Under the pieces are notes generated by a model. That model made no database searches. It saw only the letters and a program-made list of their open reading frames with translations, and was not told the DNA's origin. Below are positions 22,601 through 34,648 of a stretch of 64,000 nucleotides of DNA, one piece after another. The stretch's first letter is position 1. Every line of letters starts with the position of its first letter. This DNA is from Apiospora phragmitis (lineage: Eukaryota > Ascomycota > Sordariomycetes > Amphisphaeriales > Apiosporaceae): positions 124,001 through 188,000 of the forward strand of contig JAQQWL010000001.1 in assembly GCA_038363925.1 (NCBI GenBank), written 5' to 3'. Both the position numbers and the translations under genes were made by a program.

Positions 22601-25413
22601 AGCCATGCTTCACGGCAGCTCCTGTTTTGCCAGGCACGGCAGTCAATTTCCCCCTCAAATTGTCTCGCAAAGCTGCATGTTCTGCTCCGTTACTCTATCC
22701 ACTACCGCTCGAGCCAAGTGATGAAGGTATAAACTTGATGCCATCGTCGATGTCAAACCCCTAGGCGCCGTGGTTTGCGATGTCGGCAGTCGGGTTGCTC
22801 TGCACTGGAGATGTCTGGGTATGTTATGTCATTGACGAGTAAAGTAACAAAAGAAACTTCCTGGGCCCGAGACGGTCCAGATGCGTCGCTACGGGGTTGT
22901 GACCGACCAGTAACGGGTTTGTGTGTCGAGAGAGGCAGTGATTGGCATCGCCCATGTCAGGCCCCGATGGTAGGCTTCCTTCCCCATTGGTGCGCAGTGG
23001 ATCTCCCGTGTCCTGCTAGGTTACGCCCAACGTCACCGCGCACACCATTCACTTGGTTACGGTCCATGGCAGGTAAGGTTCTGAAGATTTCAAGAATCTC
23101 AACGGGCCGCACATGCGATCTACAGTTGCAGGTACATACATAATTCGCGCTCAATGAAGGTCAGACTCGGCAGTACGATAGCAAGACTCTCCTGAGACGA
23201 CAGGAGTGCGTATCTGGACGTTCCAAGGGGCAAATTCGGCTCGTGGGGGTCTGATGGATGCGGGTAGAATCAATTGTGCACAGCTGTTAAGCATATCGTT
23301 GTGTCTGTCAGACTGACACGTAGTGCGCAGATGCGCGACACGCATTTTCCCTTGACCACGGAGCCAGTAAGGTCCTGGTCCAGAGGCAATGTCGATTAGT
23401 GGCCTGCCATATTAAGATATAGTATGCAGATCATGGACTAGAAATCTCCTGTAACCTTGTAGCAGTACCAAGGAGCAGGGAATGTTCCCAACGTTGTTGT
23501 CGAAATTCATCTGCAAGCAAGTGCAAGTCACAACGTATCGAACGTTGATCCCTTTACCACCGGTACGTCCGGATATCTGACAACTGAGCATGGGACGTAT
23601 CGACATTGAAGTCCTATGTGATTCGTCTTAGCCTAGAACGCTAGAAAGACGAAAAATGGCGAGTATCGCTGCTGATTGGGTATGTCATCTGAGGGAGGTG
23701 CCGTGGCACAGGTGCTTGTGATTACATTACGTTGTCTAGTTTCCAGATGATTGCCCTTCGCTCTTTCGTTCCTGTGCCACCATCAGCGCCCCGTAATTCA
23801 ATTGGCGATGCGCAGGTCAAACATTCGAAGGCTGGCCAGGGCGTTTTTCATGATGCACAAGATTTCTGGCTAAACCTCTTGGTGCACTGCTAGGCTTGTG
23901 AGTTCAGAGACTTGTTGAGAATGAGCGATTGTCAGCTTTCTTGCTTCGAGGAAATCAATTGGTCCAACCAATGATGAGCCTCATTTACCAACTCCAGCTC
24001 TAGGTATGTTCACGAATATTACAAATTACAGTATTTCCTGATATGTTCGGACAGTATACTTTGGAGGTGATACGCCAAGATAGAAGCAGGAATACATAAG
24101 TAGCTGGTTTTCTGTCTGGACGGCTATTTTCTGGGCTGTTATCACCACGTGTGCTAACGGCAGGCATCGTAAAAGCCGGACTGTTTCGCCAGGCATTCGG
24201 TTCCATGCTCCCCCCACCTAAGCAGCCAGCAGCTTGACTCATTGCCACAGCTCATTGGTGGATCGGCCATATATTTGTTTCATAGGGCAAATTTAGAGCT
24301 GTCTTGAAGCTGGTACGCTTGGGTGCTTGGCTATAGCATGAAGTGTTAATGGCCTGGGCACCCTTCCTAGGAACCCTGAAACGGAGATTTAAATGGTCCA
24401 TCAGTTCGGGCCATAGCCCCACGTGTGGACTAGATCTGATGATCCCGTGGACATCTTCCGGCCTCTTCTCTGCCGGCTTCCGGATGCCGGTCTCATAGGT
24501 TGGCAAGTCCGGTCCCAAACTATTGTATGGCGGGCTCTGGATGTGATGATCATTTGCCACGCGGAGCAGCTATTCCTCAGCTCTCGTCTGCTTGATGCCT
24601 GTTGCTTTCGCCAACCCCAGGTCTAAGCAGAACACTGTTTACTGGACGAACTGGCCCGTCACCTGCTGCTCCTTATTGCTTTTGACTGCATTAGTCCTAT
24701 GCAGACAAGATTGAGAACTCGGTAATTGAACCGAATCAAATCAATCACTGCCGAATAAGATGGCTCTACCTTGTCTACCTAGTCTGAGACGCAGGAAATA
24801 TGTTCTCCGGTCTGTGCGTGCTGTATATAGAATGAGAAGGTATTGAGGCAACCAACAGATCCTTCGAACATTGAATTGCTACAAGCTCCCGGAGGTGGGT
24901 TTTTGTACTGGTAACTGGGTCACTCGAAATTGAAGTTGATAAATTGAATTTCAGATTCCATCAGAACCAAGGTTAGGTTTATATCAATGTTGTTATTAGG
25001 CCCGAATTGCTACAAGTTGGACACATTTGGACATGTCTTATTCAGACCTTGTCCTTGCAGCGTGGAACTTTCTAGTCCGAACTCCCCGCCAGCTGGCAGT
25101 AGCTCGCCGGCAGCTGGGCTGCAACTCAATTGGCAGCCACTTGTCGTCAAGGGCAACGCGACTTCCCCATGTTTACCAGAACAAGGTAAAGTGGTGTCAA
25201 AGTCATTTTTTGTTTGGAGAAACATTTGAACGAACACTCTGGCATGTGACTTTGAAGACATACCAAGACATCAACTTCTTCAAGATAGGTATCAACAGAT
25301 ACACACACATACACAGCTTTACGACTGGATCTGGGTCTTCCCGTAGGCCAGACTGAACATATTGTATTGGAAACACTCCAGAAAGGGTCAGCAGTCAACA
25401 CAACACCGCCACC
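19690..25413. other. 5.7 kb gene-poor region
   Basis: There is no frame above about 120 codons and no recognisable domain, tRNA or transposon motif on either strand. The base composition is ordinary (not RIP-like). It should hold the promoter of the Ser/Pro-rich gene (left) and of nuf2 (right). Long leader exons or non-coding transcripts could exist but cannot be shown from sequence. Confidence 0.5.
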
Positions 25414-26863
25414 ATGTCGTTCAATCCGCGGATGTCAATAATACCGCCATCGCAAACTACGTCACGTACGACGCGCAAAAAGGAAGAGGAGGCAGATGCC
25501 TTCATGCGGCTGCCCGATAAAGAGATTGTCGGATGCATAACAGACATCGGCATCCCGTTCACCGTGGCCGACCTGAACAAGCCCAACGCGGTGCAGGTGC
25601 AGATGATTTTCGAGTGGTTCACCGAGCTGCTGCTCAACGCGACGCGCGAGTCCGTCGAGCCGGCCATGCGCTCCGCCGCCGAGGACATCTGCGGCGACTA
25701 CCCCGACGTCGTGCCGCCCGACACGCGCAACCTGATGGGCTTCTACGTGTCCCTGCGCCGGCTGCTGCTGGAGTGCGGCGTCACCGACTTCAGCTTCACG
25801 GACCTCTACAAGCCCACCCACGACCGCTTGGTCAAGATCTTCAGCTACCTCATCAACTTTGTGCGCTTCCGGGAGAGCCAGACCAACGTCATCGACCAGC
25901 ACTTCAACAAGGCCGAGACCACCAAGGCCCGCATCGAAGCCCTCTACGAGTCGAACCAGGAGATGGAGGTGCGGCTGACCGACATGAAACAGAATCGTCG
26001 GGCGTTGGAGGCGCAGGCGCGCGAGAAGACGGCCAGAAATGAAGAGCTGAAGAAGACGCTACTGGATCTACGACGGAATCAAGAGAAGGTTGCGGCAAGG
26101 CTGGAAGAAGCGAAGGCGAGAAAGGGCGAGCTGGCGCAGAGACTGGAACAAAAGACTGCCGACAAGCTGCACTTGAAGCAAGAGAGCGCGAAGCTGCGAC
26201 CATACACCCTGCAAAGTCCCACCGCTCTGCAGACGAGCCTCACGGAGCTCAACAATACACTCAACTCCGACAAGGCCCACATCGACGCTTTGGACCGCAG
26301 AGCCCGCGCGTTGCAGACGTCAACGGATTCCTTCACAGTAGTCGCGGCCGATGTTGCCTCTTGCATCAAACTGCTGGATGAGATATCTGTGGAGCTATCC
26401 AAGGAGGAAGAGGAGAATGCGCGAAATTCCAAGCAGCGGGACGCACTTTCCGAACGTGGTAATAACGTCAAGGAAGTCGAGCGAACGGAAGCGTTGCTCC
26501 AGCGGCAACTGTCGAAATGGAACGAGAGGACGGAGAAGCTGCGCGACCAAAGCCGGGAAAAGGCGCACGAGGCCAAGGAGAAGATGGAAGAGTTGAGAGC
26601 GCTGCACAAGAAGTTGACCGAGGAGCGATCGGCCAAAGGCACCGATATCGAGAGGCGGCGCGTGCGCATCGAGCAGACGGAGAAGAAGGTAACTAAACTC
26701 AGCCCATACCTGGAACCGAGTGCGCAAAATGCTAACCCAAATATTCTAGATGATGGACCTTAAGGAGAATATCGAGAACGAGGTTCGTAACGCGTATGAC
26801 GAGTACCTCAAGATGGAGTCGCACATCAAGCTGTACATTACGGAGATGGAACAAGCTATCTGA
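25414..26863 (+). CDS. nuf2: Kinetochore protein Nuf2 (Ndc80 complex)
   Basis: Exon 1 is 25414-26688. A 61 bp intron (GTAACT...GCTAAC...CTAG) follows, and exon 2 is 26750-26863, joining in phase 0. The product is about 462 residues, the usual Nuf2 length. The N-terminal calponin-homology-like head contains the Nuf2 signature [54 protein letters not shown] and [19 protein letters not shown]. The rest (about residues 150-460) is coiled coil rich in Glu/Lys/Arg. Nuf2 pairs with Ndc80 and joins Spc24/Spc25 to link kinetochores to microtubules. Its reading frame is intact. It converges with the next gene at a spacing of about 255 bp. Confidence 0.95.
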
Positions 26864-27118
26864 TTGGCCTGTGGAGTTTATTTACGATAATGTCATGAGT
26901 GATGAAAGGATACCCATGGAGTTTTCGGATTAGGGCGTCAGGTGCATCTTGTACCATTCGAGGGGTACAGACAGTCTAGTCTTATAGACATGTATGAAAT
27001 ATTGCAACGAAAGTCAAGAAACGGAAAGAGTAATGAATATGGCATGGCGTGTTATGTCAAAGTACTGTTGTTCGGGGTCCTGGGTCTGCTTCCCGGCATA
27101 ATACTTGTCAGCAAGGCA

Positions 27119-28064
27119 TCAGAACTCAACTCCTCGAACTTCGAGTTTCTCATTCCATTCCCCTTTGCTGAATTGACACCACCGACTCAAGACCCTTCCG
27201 ATTTCGACGGCTCTCCCGGACCAACCACCGCCTTCGTCAGCGTCGAACAGTCCTGGCCTGAGTGGAATGCCCCCGCTGAGTATGGGCAATTTCTCCCTGA
27301 GCAGTTCTTGCAAGGCTTCCTCGCCCCTAATCCTGCCCCTTCTTCCGTCATCATGAACTTGATCATATAAAGGTTGGTCAGGGTCATGATCATGCTCATG
27401 CTCATGCTCATGGAGATGTTGAGAGAGCAAGGGTGAAGGCGAGGGTGAATGCGGAGGCGGATCGATCACCTCGACGCGCCACCCGAGCCGCCGGCCCGCT
27501 TCGGTCACGGCCGCGCAGGTGGTGCCCAGGCCCTGTGTGCTCCACTCGCTCGAGTCCCGATGTAGGGCCACGAGGCCGTAGAGGATCAGGTGGGGCGGCT
27601 TGCGCGCCATGGGCGGACGGAAGGAGGGTGGTGGTGGGGGTATGACAGTAGTACCGTGGGATGAAGAATACGGTGAGAAGACGCTGAGGTATGACCGCAG
27701 ATGCGTCACGGTCGGCGTGTAGATGGTCCTGATGTGTCGTGATATGGAGAGCTGATATAGCGGGGGAGGATAGCAGTTTAATATTTGGGCCTGGTGGCGG
27801 CGGCGACAGCGGCTGTTGTTGATGTTGTTGTGCCTGGGGTTCTGGCAATGTGTTGTTGTGGTTAAAACTGTTTTCTTCAGATATGCTGCCTGTGTCTGGC
27901 GCTGGTTGGGGATATTGTGTCGTCTCATTGATGAGTGCTTCTAGGAATTCGGCCCGTGAAGAGCATATTATGAGAGTTGTCGGATATACATGGTGATCCA
28001 GGATGTAAGTGAGCAGCTCGGATGGCAATGCTGGTGAGAGAACCAGCACATTGGAGGGCGGCAT
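27119..28064 (-). CDS. Conserved fungal protein of unknown function, frame broken once
   Basis: The ATG at 28064 opens with MPPSNVLVLSPALPSELLTY and an IICSSRAEFLEAL segment that reads like a Rossmann- or RecA-like beta-alpha-beta start. A second frame carries the remainder: LYQLSISRHIRTIYTPTVTH, LILYGLVALHRDSSEWSTQG, LGTTCAAVTEAGRRLGWRVEV and a C-terminal GGGWSGRAVEIGRVLSRWCQF. Deleting one base of the G5 run 27762-27766 joins the two frames cleanly (LLSSPLYQLSISRHI), giving about 314 residues without introns. A Gln/Pro-rich linker and a His/Glu/Asp-rich tract (HLHEHEHEHDHDPD) are lineage-type insertions. The overall shape suggests a RecA-like accessory protein, but I do not recognise it with confidence. 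It is divergent from the AP-3 gene. Confidence 0.65.
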
Positions 28065-28501
28065 AGATGATGGTATAGTGATATGTGTTGAAAATTAATG
28101 CATATTGTTGTGACTTGGTAGTATTAGTATATGCGGGCGTATCCGTTGAAAAAAACATCGAAAATGCTCATGGGTTCAATTGTAGGATCGTAGATGATGA
28201 TGGCATTTGCAGGTATCACTGCGGAAGAGGGTCCTAAGGTTAAGGCTTAGCCAGGCGCCGGTCCGTCCCGCTGAAGGTAGAGAGCTCGGCCGTCGCACAC
28301 AAAAGAAAAGCCCCGCCAACGATACAGCAGCAGCAGCAACTTCCGGCTGCCGGGGTGCTCAATTACGTACGTACGTCACGTAACATTCATTATTTCCTAC
28401 CTCATTTACCCCGGCAGCAGTAGAATCCTCGTACCAAGGCACACGACAAACAGCAGCTAGGGAGCTGACTGTGCGTCCAGGCCGACTTTCTTTGATTCAC
28501 C
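28065..28501. promoter_or_regulatory. Divergent intergenic region
   Basis: These 437 bp separate the unknown minus-strand gene from the plus-strand AP-3 beta gene. A palindromic TACGTACGTACGTCACGTA stretch lies at 28365-28383. It contains overlapping ACGTAC/CACGT cores that could serve as a transcription-factor site; this is suggestive only. Confidence 0.35.
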
Positions 28502-30995
28502 ATGGAGTCCATATCACGCATCTCGAGTCTGCTCGAGAGTGGTAAGCAGAATGGCTCCTACGTTGCCTTGCCCTCTATCTGCCAAAACTAATCATGGATG
28601 ACCGTCCACCACACAGCACGCGAGCTCACCCTAGACGCCGCCCAAGCCGCCCGAAGCAACACCCGCACCGCGACCAAATCCCTCCCTACCGCCCAGCTAA
28701 AGAAGCTCCTCGACAGCCGCAATGAGCGCGAGATCCAGGATGGCCTGCGCCGCGTCACCGCCATGATGTACCGCGGGCAGCGGACCCTGCCCTTCTTCTC
28801 GTCGGTGGTCAAGAACGTGGCCTCGCCCAACATCGAGATCAAGAAGCTCGTCTACATCTACCTCATCCACCACGCCGAGCAGGAGCCCGACCTGGCCCTG
28901 CTGTCCATCAACACCATCCAGAAGTCCCTGTCCGACGGCAGCCCCCAGGTGCGCGCCCTCGCCCTCCGCACCATGTCCGGCATCCGCGTCCCCGTCATCT
29001 CCCAGATCGTCTCGCTCGCCATCAAGAAGGGCGCCGGCGACATGAGCCCCCTCGTCCGCCGCGCCGCCGCCCTCGCCGTCCCCAAAGTGCTACCGCCTCG
29101 AGCCCGCCTGCCTGCCCCAGCTGCTCGAGTACCTGTCCGGCCTCCTGGGCGACAAGCAGTACTTTGTCGCCGGTGCCGCCATCTCCGCCTTCCTCGAGAT
29201 CTGCCCGGAGCGCCTCGACCTTATACACAAGCACTACAGGAGCCTGGTCAAGAAGGTCGTCGACATGGATGAGTGGAGTCAGTTGGCTATGCTCCGCCTG
29301 ATGACCGTCTACGCCCGCAAATGCTTCCCGAGGCGGACGCGGAGCGCCAAGGCCAAGGATACAACGGGCGACCTTCAGGACTTCTACGGGGGAGGGCAAG
29401 CAGCTGCACCGGATGGTAGCGAAGAAACCGGCGTTCTGGATCCTGATTTGGCCCTACTCCTGAACACAATCAAGCCCCTCTTGCAGAGTCGCAACTCGGG
29501 AGTCGTACTGGCTGTAGCACGATGTTACGCAAACATCGGCACCCCGGAATACACAAAGATGGCCGTCGGTCCGCTGGTCGCATTGATGCGTTCGGCGCAA
29601 GACATCGAGCAGGTGGCCCTCTACAACATCGTCTCCGTCTGCCTCGTGCATCCCGCCTCCTTCGTCATATACGCCTCGCACTTTCTGGTGCGCGCCACCG
29701 ACAGCGCTCCTGTATGGGAGCTCAAGCTGGAGATTCTCACCCTCATCTTCCCTCACTCGCCCCTCCACACCAAGAGCCTCATCCTCAACGAACTCGAGCA
29801 CTTCTCGCGCGGCACGAATAAGGCGCTCGTGCGCGAGGCAGTGCGAGCCATAGGACGGTGTGCGCAGACCGACCCGGCCACAGCGCCGCGGTGCATGCGT
29901 CTTCTCCTCGGGCAGATAACAAGCCTGGACGGCACGTTGGCCGCGGAATCGTTGACGGTCATACGGCATCTCATCCAGCAGGACCCGGAAGCCCACACGG
30001 GCACCGTGGTGCGGCTGGCCAAGAACCTGGACTCGGCGACGGATCCGCAGGCCCGCGCGACCATCATCTGGCTGGTGGGCGAGTTTGCCGGTCTCAACGG
30101 CGAAGACAACATTGCCGCAGACGTTCTTCGCATCCTGTTGAGGGATTTCACCGACGAGTCTGAGATTGCGAAGCGGCAGATTGTCTTGCTGGCCGCCAAG
30201 GTCTATCTACACCACATCAATCGCGAAGCCGAGAAGCTGCAGCAGGAACAACAGCGACAGCAGGAGAAACCGGCGTCGGAAGAGAACGGCGATGGCGAGG
30301 ACGCACCGCCTCGGTCTCGTCCGCCTGCTGTTCAACTACCGTCGGAAGACCATCCCATTGCGAAACTGTGGAACTACGTGCTGCTCCTCGTGCGCTACGA
30401 CACCTCGTACGACCTCCGCGACCGCACCCGCCTCTACAAGGCGCTCCTCGAGGTCCCGCAGCTCGCCACTCTGATGCTGCTGGCACCCAAACCCGCGCCC
30501 CAGGCTCTTAGCCCGTCCGAGACGCGCAAGGGTTTGCTGCTGGGGTCCTCGGCCCTGGTGCTGGCGGGCGGCGGCGGCGTGCACGGCCTGCGCGGCTATG
30601 AGCCCTTGCCCGCTTGGGTCGAGGAGGGCCGAGAGCCCGACCCAAAGCTGCGGGGGACGCAAGAGAGTGCCCGGGTCGAGTATGGCGAGGGAATGTCGCG
30701 TGGCTCTATACCGGCGTCGCAGCAGCTGGACGAGGCGGCCTCTTCTTTCAGGGGCATGGAAACTGCCGGCGCGGGCAAGAGTAACGGGTCCGGCGCCAAG
30801 ACTCTGGACGATTGGTTGGCCGAGGATGAGGGCGAAAGTGAGGAAGAAGAGGAGTCCGGTGAAGAGGAAGAGGAGGAAGAGTCCGGAGAAGAATACGAAA
30901 CGGATGACGGGGATGAGGAAGAGGAGGGGGGCGATGACGACGAGGATAATAGTGAAGGGGAGAAAGGGGAACTACAGCGGTTCCTTGATGACTGA
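28502..30995 (+). CDS. apl6: AP-3 adaptor complex subunit beta, frame broken once
   Basis: Exon 1 is 28502-28541 (MESISRISSLLES). A 75 bp intron follows (GTAAGC...AACTAATC...ACAG), and exon 2 is 28617-30995. The product has the adaptin N-terminal helical-repeat domain: LLDSRNEREIQDGLRRVTAM, NIEIKKLVYIYLIHHAEQEP, then ALRTMSGIRVPVI, SPLVRRAAALAVPK and CYRLEPACLPQLLEYLSGLL. A C-terminal acidic/Ser hinge follows (DDWLAEDEGESEEEEESGEE). About 805 residues match fungal AP-3 beta, which sorts cargo from Golgi/endosomes to the vacuole. At 29080-29087 (GTCCCCAAAGTGC) one surplus base shifts the frame between LAVPK and CYRLEP; its removal restores a continuous adaptin. Such a lesion in an otherwise perfect gene looks like a consensus error. 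Confidence 0.88.
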
Positions 30996-31252
30996 ACGCC
31001 CTTAGTCCTACATCACCTGGCCGTACCTCAAAGCAGAGTCAAATCAAAACCATTGTTCCAAAAGGCATTCTTCCTATGACGGCCTTGCACTATCACTATT
31101 TGAAGTTGGTGATCCTATTAAAGGGATTGGAAAGCGGCGATGGTTAGGTTAGTAACATGCCCCAAGAAATGTGTTTCCGAACCATGTTGATGTCAGGCAG
31201 GCCTAATCAATGGCAACTCCCATACCAATCACCTACACAACCAAACGTCACG

Positions 31253-31528
31253 TCAAAATGAGGGAGGCCTCCAAAATACGGAATGAACAATATGCTTGCT
31301 AATCGACCCATTTTCCTGTCCAATACACCAAGACGCCGGGTCCCCTTGATTCCAGAAATTCTCTAGTAATATATGATGCCTGAAAACCTCATTCGACAGC
31401 CAATGTCGTGAGTAGGTAAAACTCTCAACTCCTAAGCATAAAATGCAGCCGAACTCCAGTACCATTATCAATGGCAAGCCAACAATCCCAATTGCAACCC
31501 TAATCGCTAACCGCACCAAAAACGCCAT
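31253..31528 (-). CDS. Possible small membrane protein (weak)
   Basis: This 91-codon ATG-initiated frame starts with a hydrophobic segment (MAFLVRLAIRVAIGIVGLPL) that could be a signal anchor. It lies just 3' of the reductase-like gene on the same strand. It might be a C-terminal exon of that gene or a chance frame. There is no family match I can name. Confidence 0.2.
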   Translation of the reverse strand: MAFLVRLAIRVAIGIVGLPLIMVLEFGCILCLGVESFTYSRHWLSNEVFRHHILLENFWNQGDPASWCIGQENGSISKHIVHSVFWRPPSF

Positions 31529-31557
31529 CTCAACCCCAAAATTTGAAATGATGAAGT

Positions 31558-33261
31558 CTACATCGCTACTGCAATGCCAACAATAACAGCCTCCGACTTC
31601 TCCGGCAGGCGGTCATTGCCTTCTACTACCAAGACCTCTTCTATCTTCACCTTCGTGACGTCGTCCGTGATCGCAACACCAACATTCATGATGGAGGACG
31701 CAGGCGTACCACCAGACACGGAGTCGCCGCCGGCATTGCTATCCTCGTCTCCACTGCTGCTGCTGGAGTTTGATCCAAGCCCCGCGGTACTCTCGTTCTC
31801 GTTCTCGCTGTTCTCACTGTTCTCGCTCGCGCTGTAGAGCTTCTCCATCGCGACCGTCTGCAGCGAGACGTCGAGCTTGAGCAGAAACCGCCCGGCGCCG
31901 CGGAAGACGCGCTCGAGGTACTCGTCGGCCTCAAACGCGGGGTCGAGCGTCGCGCGCGAGGACCGGAAGTCGTAGGCGTGCGACCCGAAGTGCGCGAACA
32001 GGGCGTTGCAGCTGCGCTGCATGCGGCGGGCCTTGGCCAGGTTGCGCGCCAGCTTCGCGTTGCCGGATACGGCGGCCCAGGCCCGACCCAGCGCCACGGG
32101 CACCGCTTGGTGCACGAAGTCGGCCACGGGCAGCCAGAGGGCGTTTTGGCCGTAGTACCGCAGGTTGGGCTTCATGGTCGGGTGCGCGGGGAGGCGCTTG
32201 CTGTTCATGATGCGGTAGACTGTTGTGTTGTGTTATACCGGTTAGTCTTTTTCATATTCCTTCTTCTGTTCGTTCATGGTGATGGTGAGGACAGGGGAGG
32301 GGAAAAAGTGGCTTACCTTGCACCGCGTGAATGTTGTGCTTCATTCCCGTCGTAGCGTGGAAGATGCGGAGTGGGTAGGAGGGAAAGGAGCAACCCTCGA
32401 TCTTCTTCGGGACGTCGGCCAGACACGTCGAGACCAGGCTCATGGCCACGCTGTCCACGGGCACGATGTCGAGGACGGTCTGCAGGTTGCCGCGCACGAC
32501 GCGCAGGACGCCCATCCAGACGCCCGTGAACACGCCCGTGACGGCGGCGAAGCTGTCGATCCACCCGGGCATCGGGTACTGCCACGCGGCCGACACGATG
32601 CTGGGCCGCACGATGGTCAGCGGCAGCCCGCGCCGCGCCTCGGCGACGACGTGCTCGGCCAGGCACTTGGTCAGGGTGTAGAGGTTCGGGTGGCCCGTGA
32701 GCTTCAGGCGGCGTCGCCCGACAGCGCGCCCGAACGCAGCCGCGCGCACAGCTCCGCGGCCGGCAGGGGCAGCGGCACCAGCCGCTCGCGGATGGGCGCC
32801 GTGGTCCAGGGCGTCGCGTACGCCGTCGACGTGAGCACGGCGTGCCGCAGCCGCGGGCAGCGGCGCGCCAGGGCGAGCAGGTTCAGGGAGCTGCCGACGT
32901 TCTCGCGCAGCAGCACGTCGGCCGCGGCGCTGAAGGAGATGCTCGCGGCGCAGTGGATGATGTGGGTCGTGTTGGCGTAGAGGTACACGGCGTCTTCGGT
33001 GTCGGCGATGCCGCAGTCGTCCTCGCCCATGTCGCCCTCGACGACGCGCACGTCGTCGAGCCACGAGGGCGGCAGCAGGCTGAAACAGGGCGACGCCGCG
33101 GCCAGGTCGAGGAACCGATCCCGCGCGCTCTTGGTCTTGTTGGCCCGCACGAGCACGACGAGCTTGTCGAAGGGGAAGCTGGCCCGGCAGCGGAAAAGGG
33201 TCTCAACCACGACCTTGCCCACGAAGCCGGTCGAGCCAGTGAGTAGGATGACGTTTCCCAT
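31558..33261 (-). CDS. Fatty acyl-CoA reductase-like extended SDR, frame broken once
   Basis: The ATG at 33261 opens with the NAD(P)-binding motif VILLTGSTGFVGKVVVETLF. Next come VVLVRANK, VEGDMGEDDCGI, IIHCAASISF, ENVGSSLNLLALAR and a catalytic-type Y-T-L-T-K (YxxxK) in HPNLYTLTKCLAEHVV. The family segment LTIVRPSIVSAAWQYPMPGWID and VLDIVPVDSVAMSLV follow. These are typical of the Male-sterility/NAD_binding_4 family that reduces fatty acyl-CoA. Exon 1 ends at 32317. A 97 bp intron (GTAAGC...CAACAG) precedes exon 2, 32219-31558, which encodes a C-terminal sterile-like region and a low-complexity Ser/Glu/Asn tail. Between SGALSGDAA and LKLTGHPNLY (about 32700-32735) the frame shifts by one base. 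The product would be fatty alcohol or aldehyde; the substrate is unproven. Confidence 0.8.
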
Positions 33262-34648
33262 GATGATTAAGAATAGTTGGTTTTAACCGTTCTAAATATG
33301 GCAGAGAACGGAAGAGTACCAGTGTCTGAGAGATGTCTGTGGCTGTTGATATCCTAGAGCTAGATCTCAAAAATGGTAGGATCGTCGTGCCCTTTATACT
33401 CATTCATCATGACAGGAGTCTATATCATCCTATCCCCTTGACTGATGATTTGACAGCTGCATGGTGGAGAGCCTAGACGCTTAGCTCCTCTATGTTCTAC
33501 GCTATGAGAACCAAACTCGGCCGGTAATCATGAGTCGAAGGCGAAAGTAAAACAGGAAGATAATCATCTCGTTGGAAATTCGAGGCAATCAGCGTTGGCA
33601 GGCGGGGCGTAACGGCCGAATCGCCAAGCACTCCATCTTATGAAGGAGATGCTTCCAGCAGGGTGCATATCGGAGATTACCAATACGCACGAGTGTTGCG
33701 GAGAGGGAGCGGCCTCTAGTGTGACTCTTGCCAACGGTGGCAGGGCGTTAGTCTCCCTGGTGGATGTTGAGCCCGCCAAGAACAATCATCTCCTAGAGTT
33801 GCTGACGAGAGGAATTGGGCTGCCAAAGGAATCATGCCAAGATAAGCGTCTTGAGTCGGTGTCTAGCTGGGAAACAAACAATCTAGTGCTAACTAAATTT
33901 GTAGTGTGCCCCTTTATGACGGGTATGGAAAATAGTGCTTTGGTAGTCACCCTTCCCGGTTGCCGTTGGCAGCTGCCCAGAAAGAAAGGGGAACAGAGGA
34001 ACATTGAGATCGGCGTGTCCCAGCTTTCTGGTGGAAGTTTGGTGTGAGAGGCAAACCGTAAACATGATCCTGAAACTCGTTGCATCATGAGGCTTGGCTC
34101 AGAACTCAACTTTTAGCGCTTTCGCGCCATTCATCTATCTCCATGTAAGCAGTAGGCGCCCCCCCCCCCCTCCCAAGTTCAAGTCGCCACAATGAGTGGC
34201 GCTTGTCCTTCCTCTCAATGTCCATCTACTGAGGTGTAATCTTATGTCAACATGCCATTGGGTACCGCAACACACGCAGTTTATCGTAGGAAGGCACTAT
34301 CTGTATTCGTGTTTCATGCACTTAGGAACCTGTAAAAACCGAAAGACTCGAAAGACGTGTGCGATTGTATTTATTCGTACTATTTTGATCATGGGCAGAA
34401 CTAAAGTTGAATATGATAAACCCAGGTGTCTTACAGGTTCGCTACCATGTCATTGACTCAGCTAAGGACAATATCATGTGGCTATGAAAAGCAAACACAT
34501 CTAACCCTCATTCCAACCGGGATGCTGATTCATTTCATATATATGTATAGGAGTTATGTGGAGCAGCGGGACTGTCAAAGTCTCCCAGGTGGATGGAACC
34601 GTCAGATAGTAAAACACTCCGTCCGGTCTTGGGGTCACCCCCCTTGGC
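33262..34648. other. Intergenic region without a supported gene
   Basis: A 135-codon plus-strand frame at 33640-34047 and an overlapping antisense frame show no domain-like features, and I do not call them. A C12 homopolymer lies at 34159-34170. The left end should contain the promoter of the reductase-like gene. Confidence 0.45.

Noticed and set aside
25533..26042. Long out-of-frame stretch on the plus strand inside nuf2
   Set aside because: It is a shadow of the GC-rich nuf2 coding sequence; the real frame gives the full Nuf2 signature.
26942..27370. 142-codon plus-strand frame with a hydrophobic helix
   Set aside because: It is mostly antisense to the C-terminal half of the conserved minus-strand gene ending at 27119, which has clear family-like blocks.
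32252..33064. Long minus-strand frame starting with Arg/His-rich sequence
   Set aside because: Its first half is a shadow of the reductase-like N-terminal frame; only the part from LKLTGHPNLY onward is real and was joined to the gene.
33640..34047. 135-codon ATG-initiated plus-strand frame
   Set aside because: No domain-like pattern is visible, it overlaps a similar-sized antisense frame, and it lies in an intergenic region.
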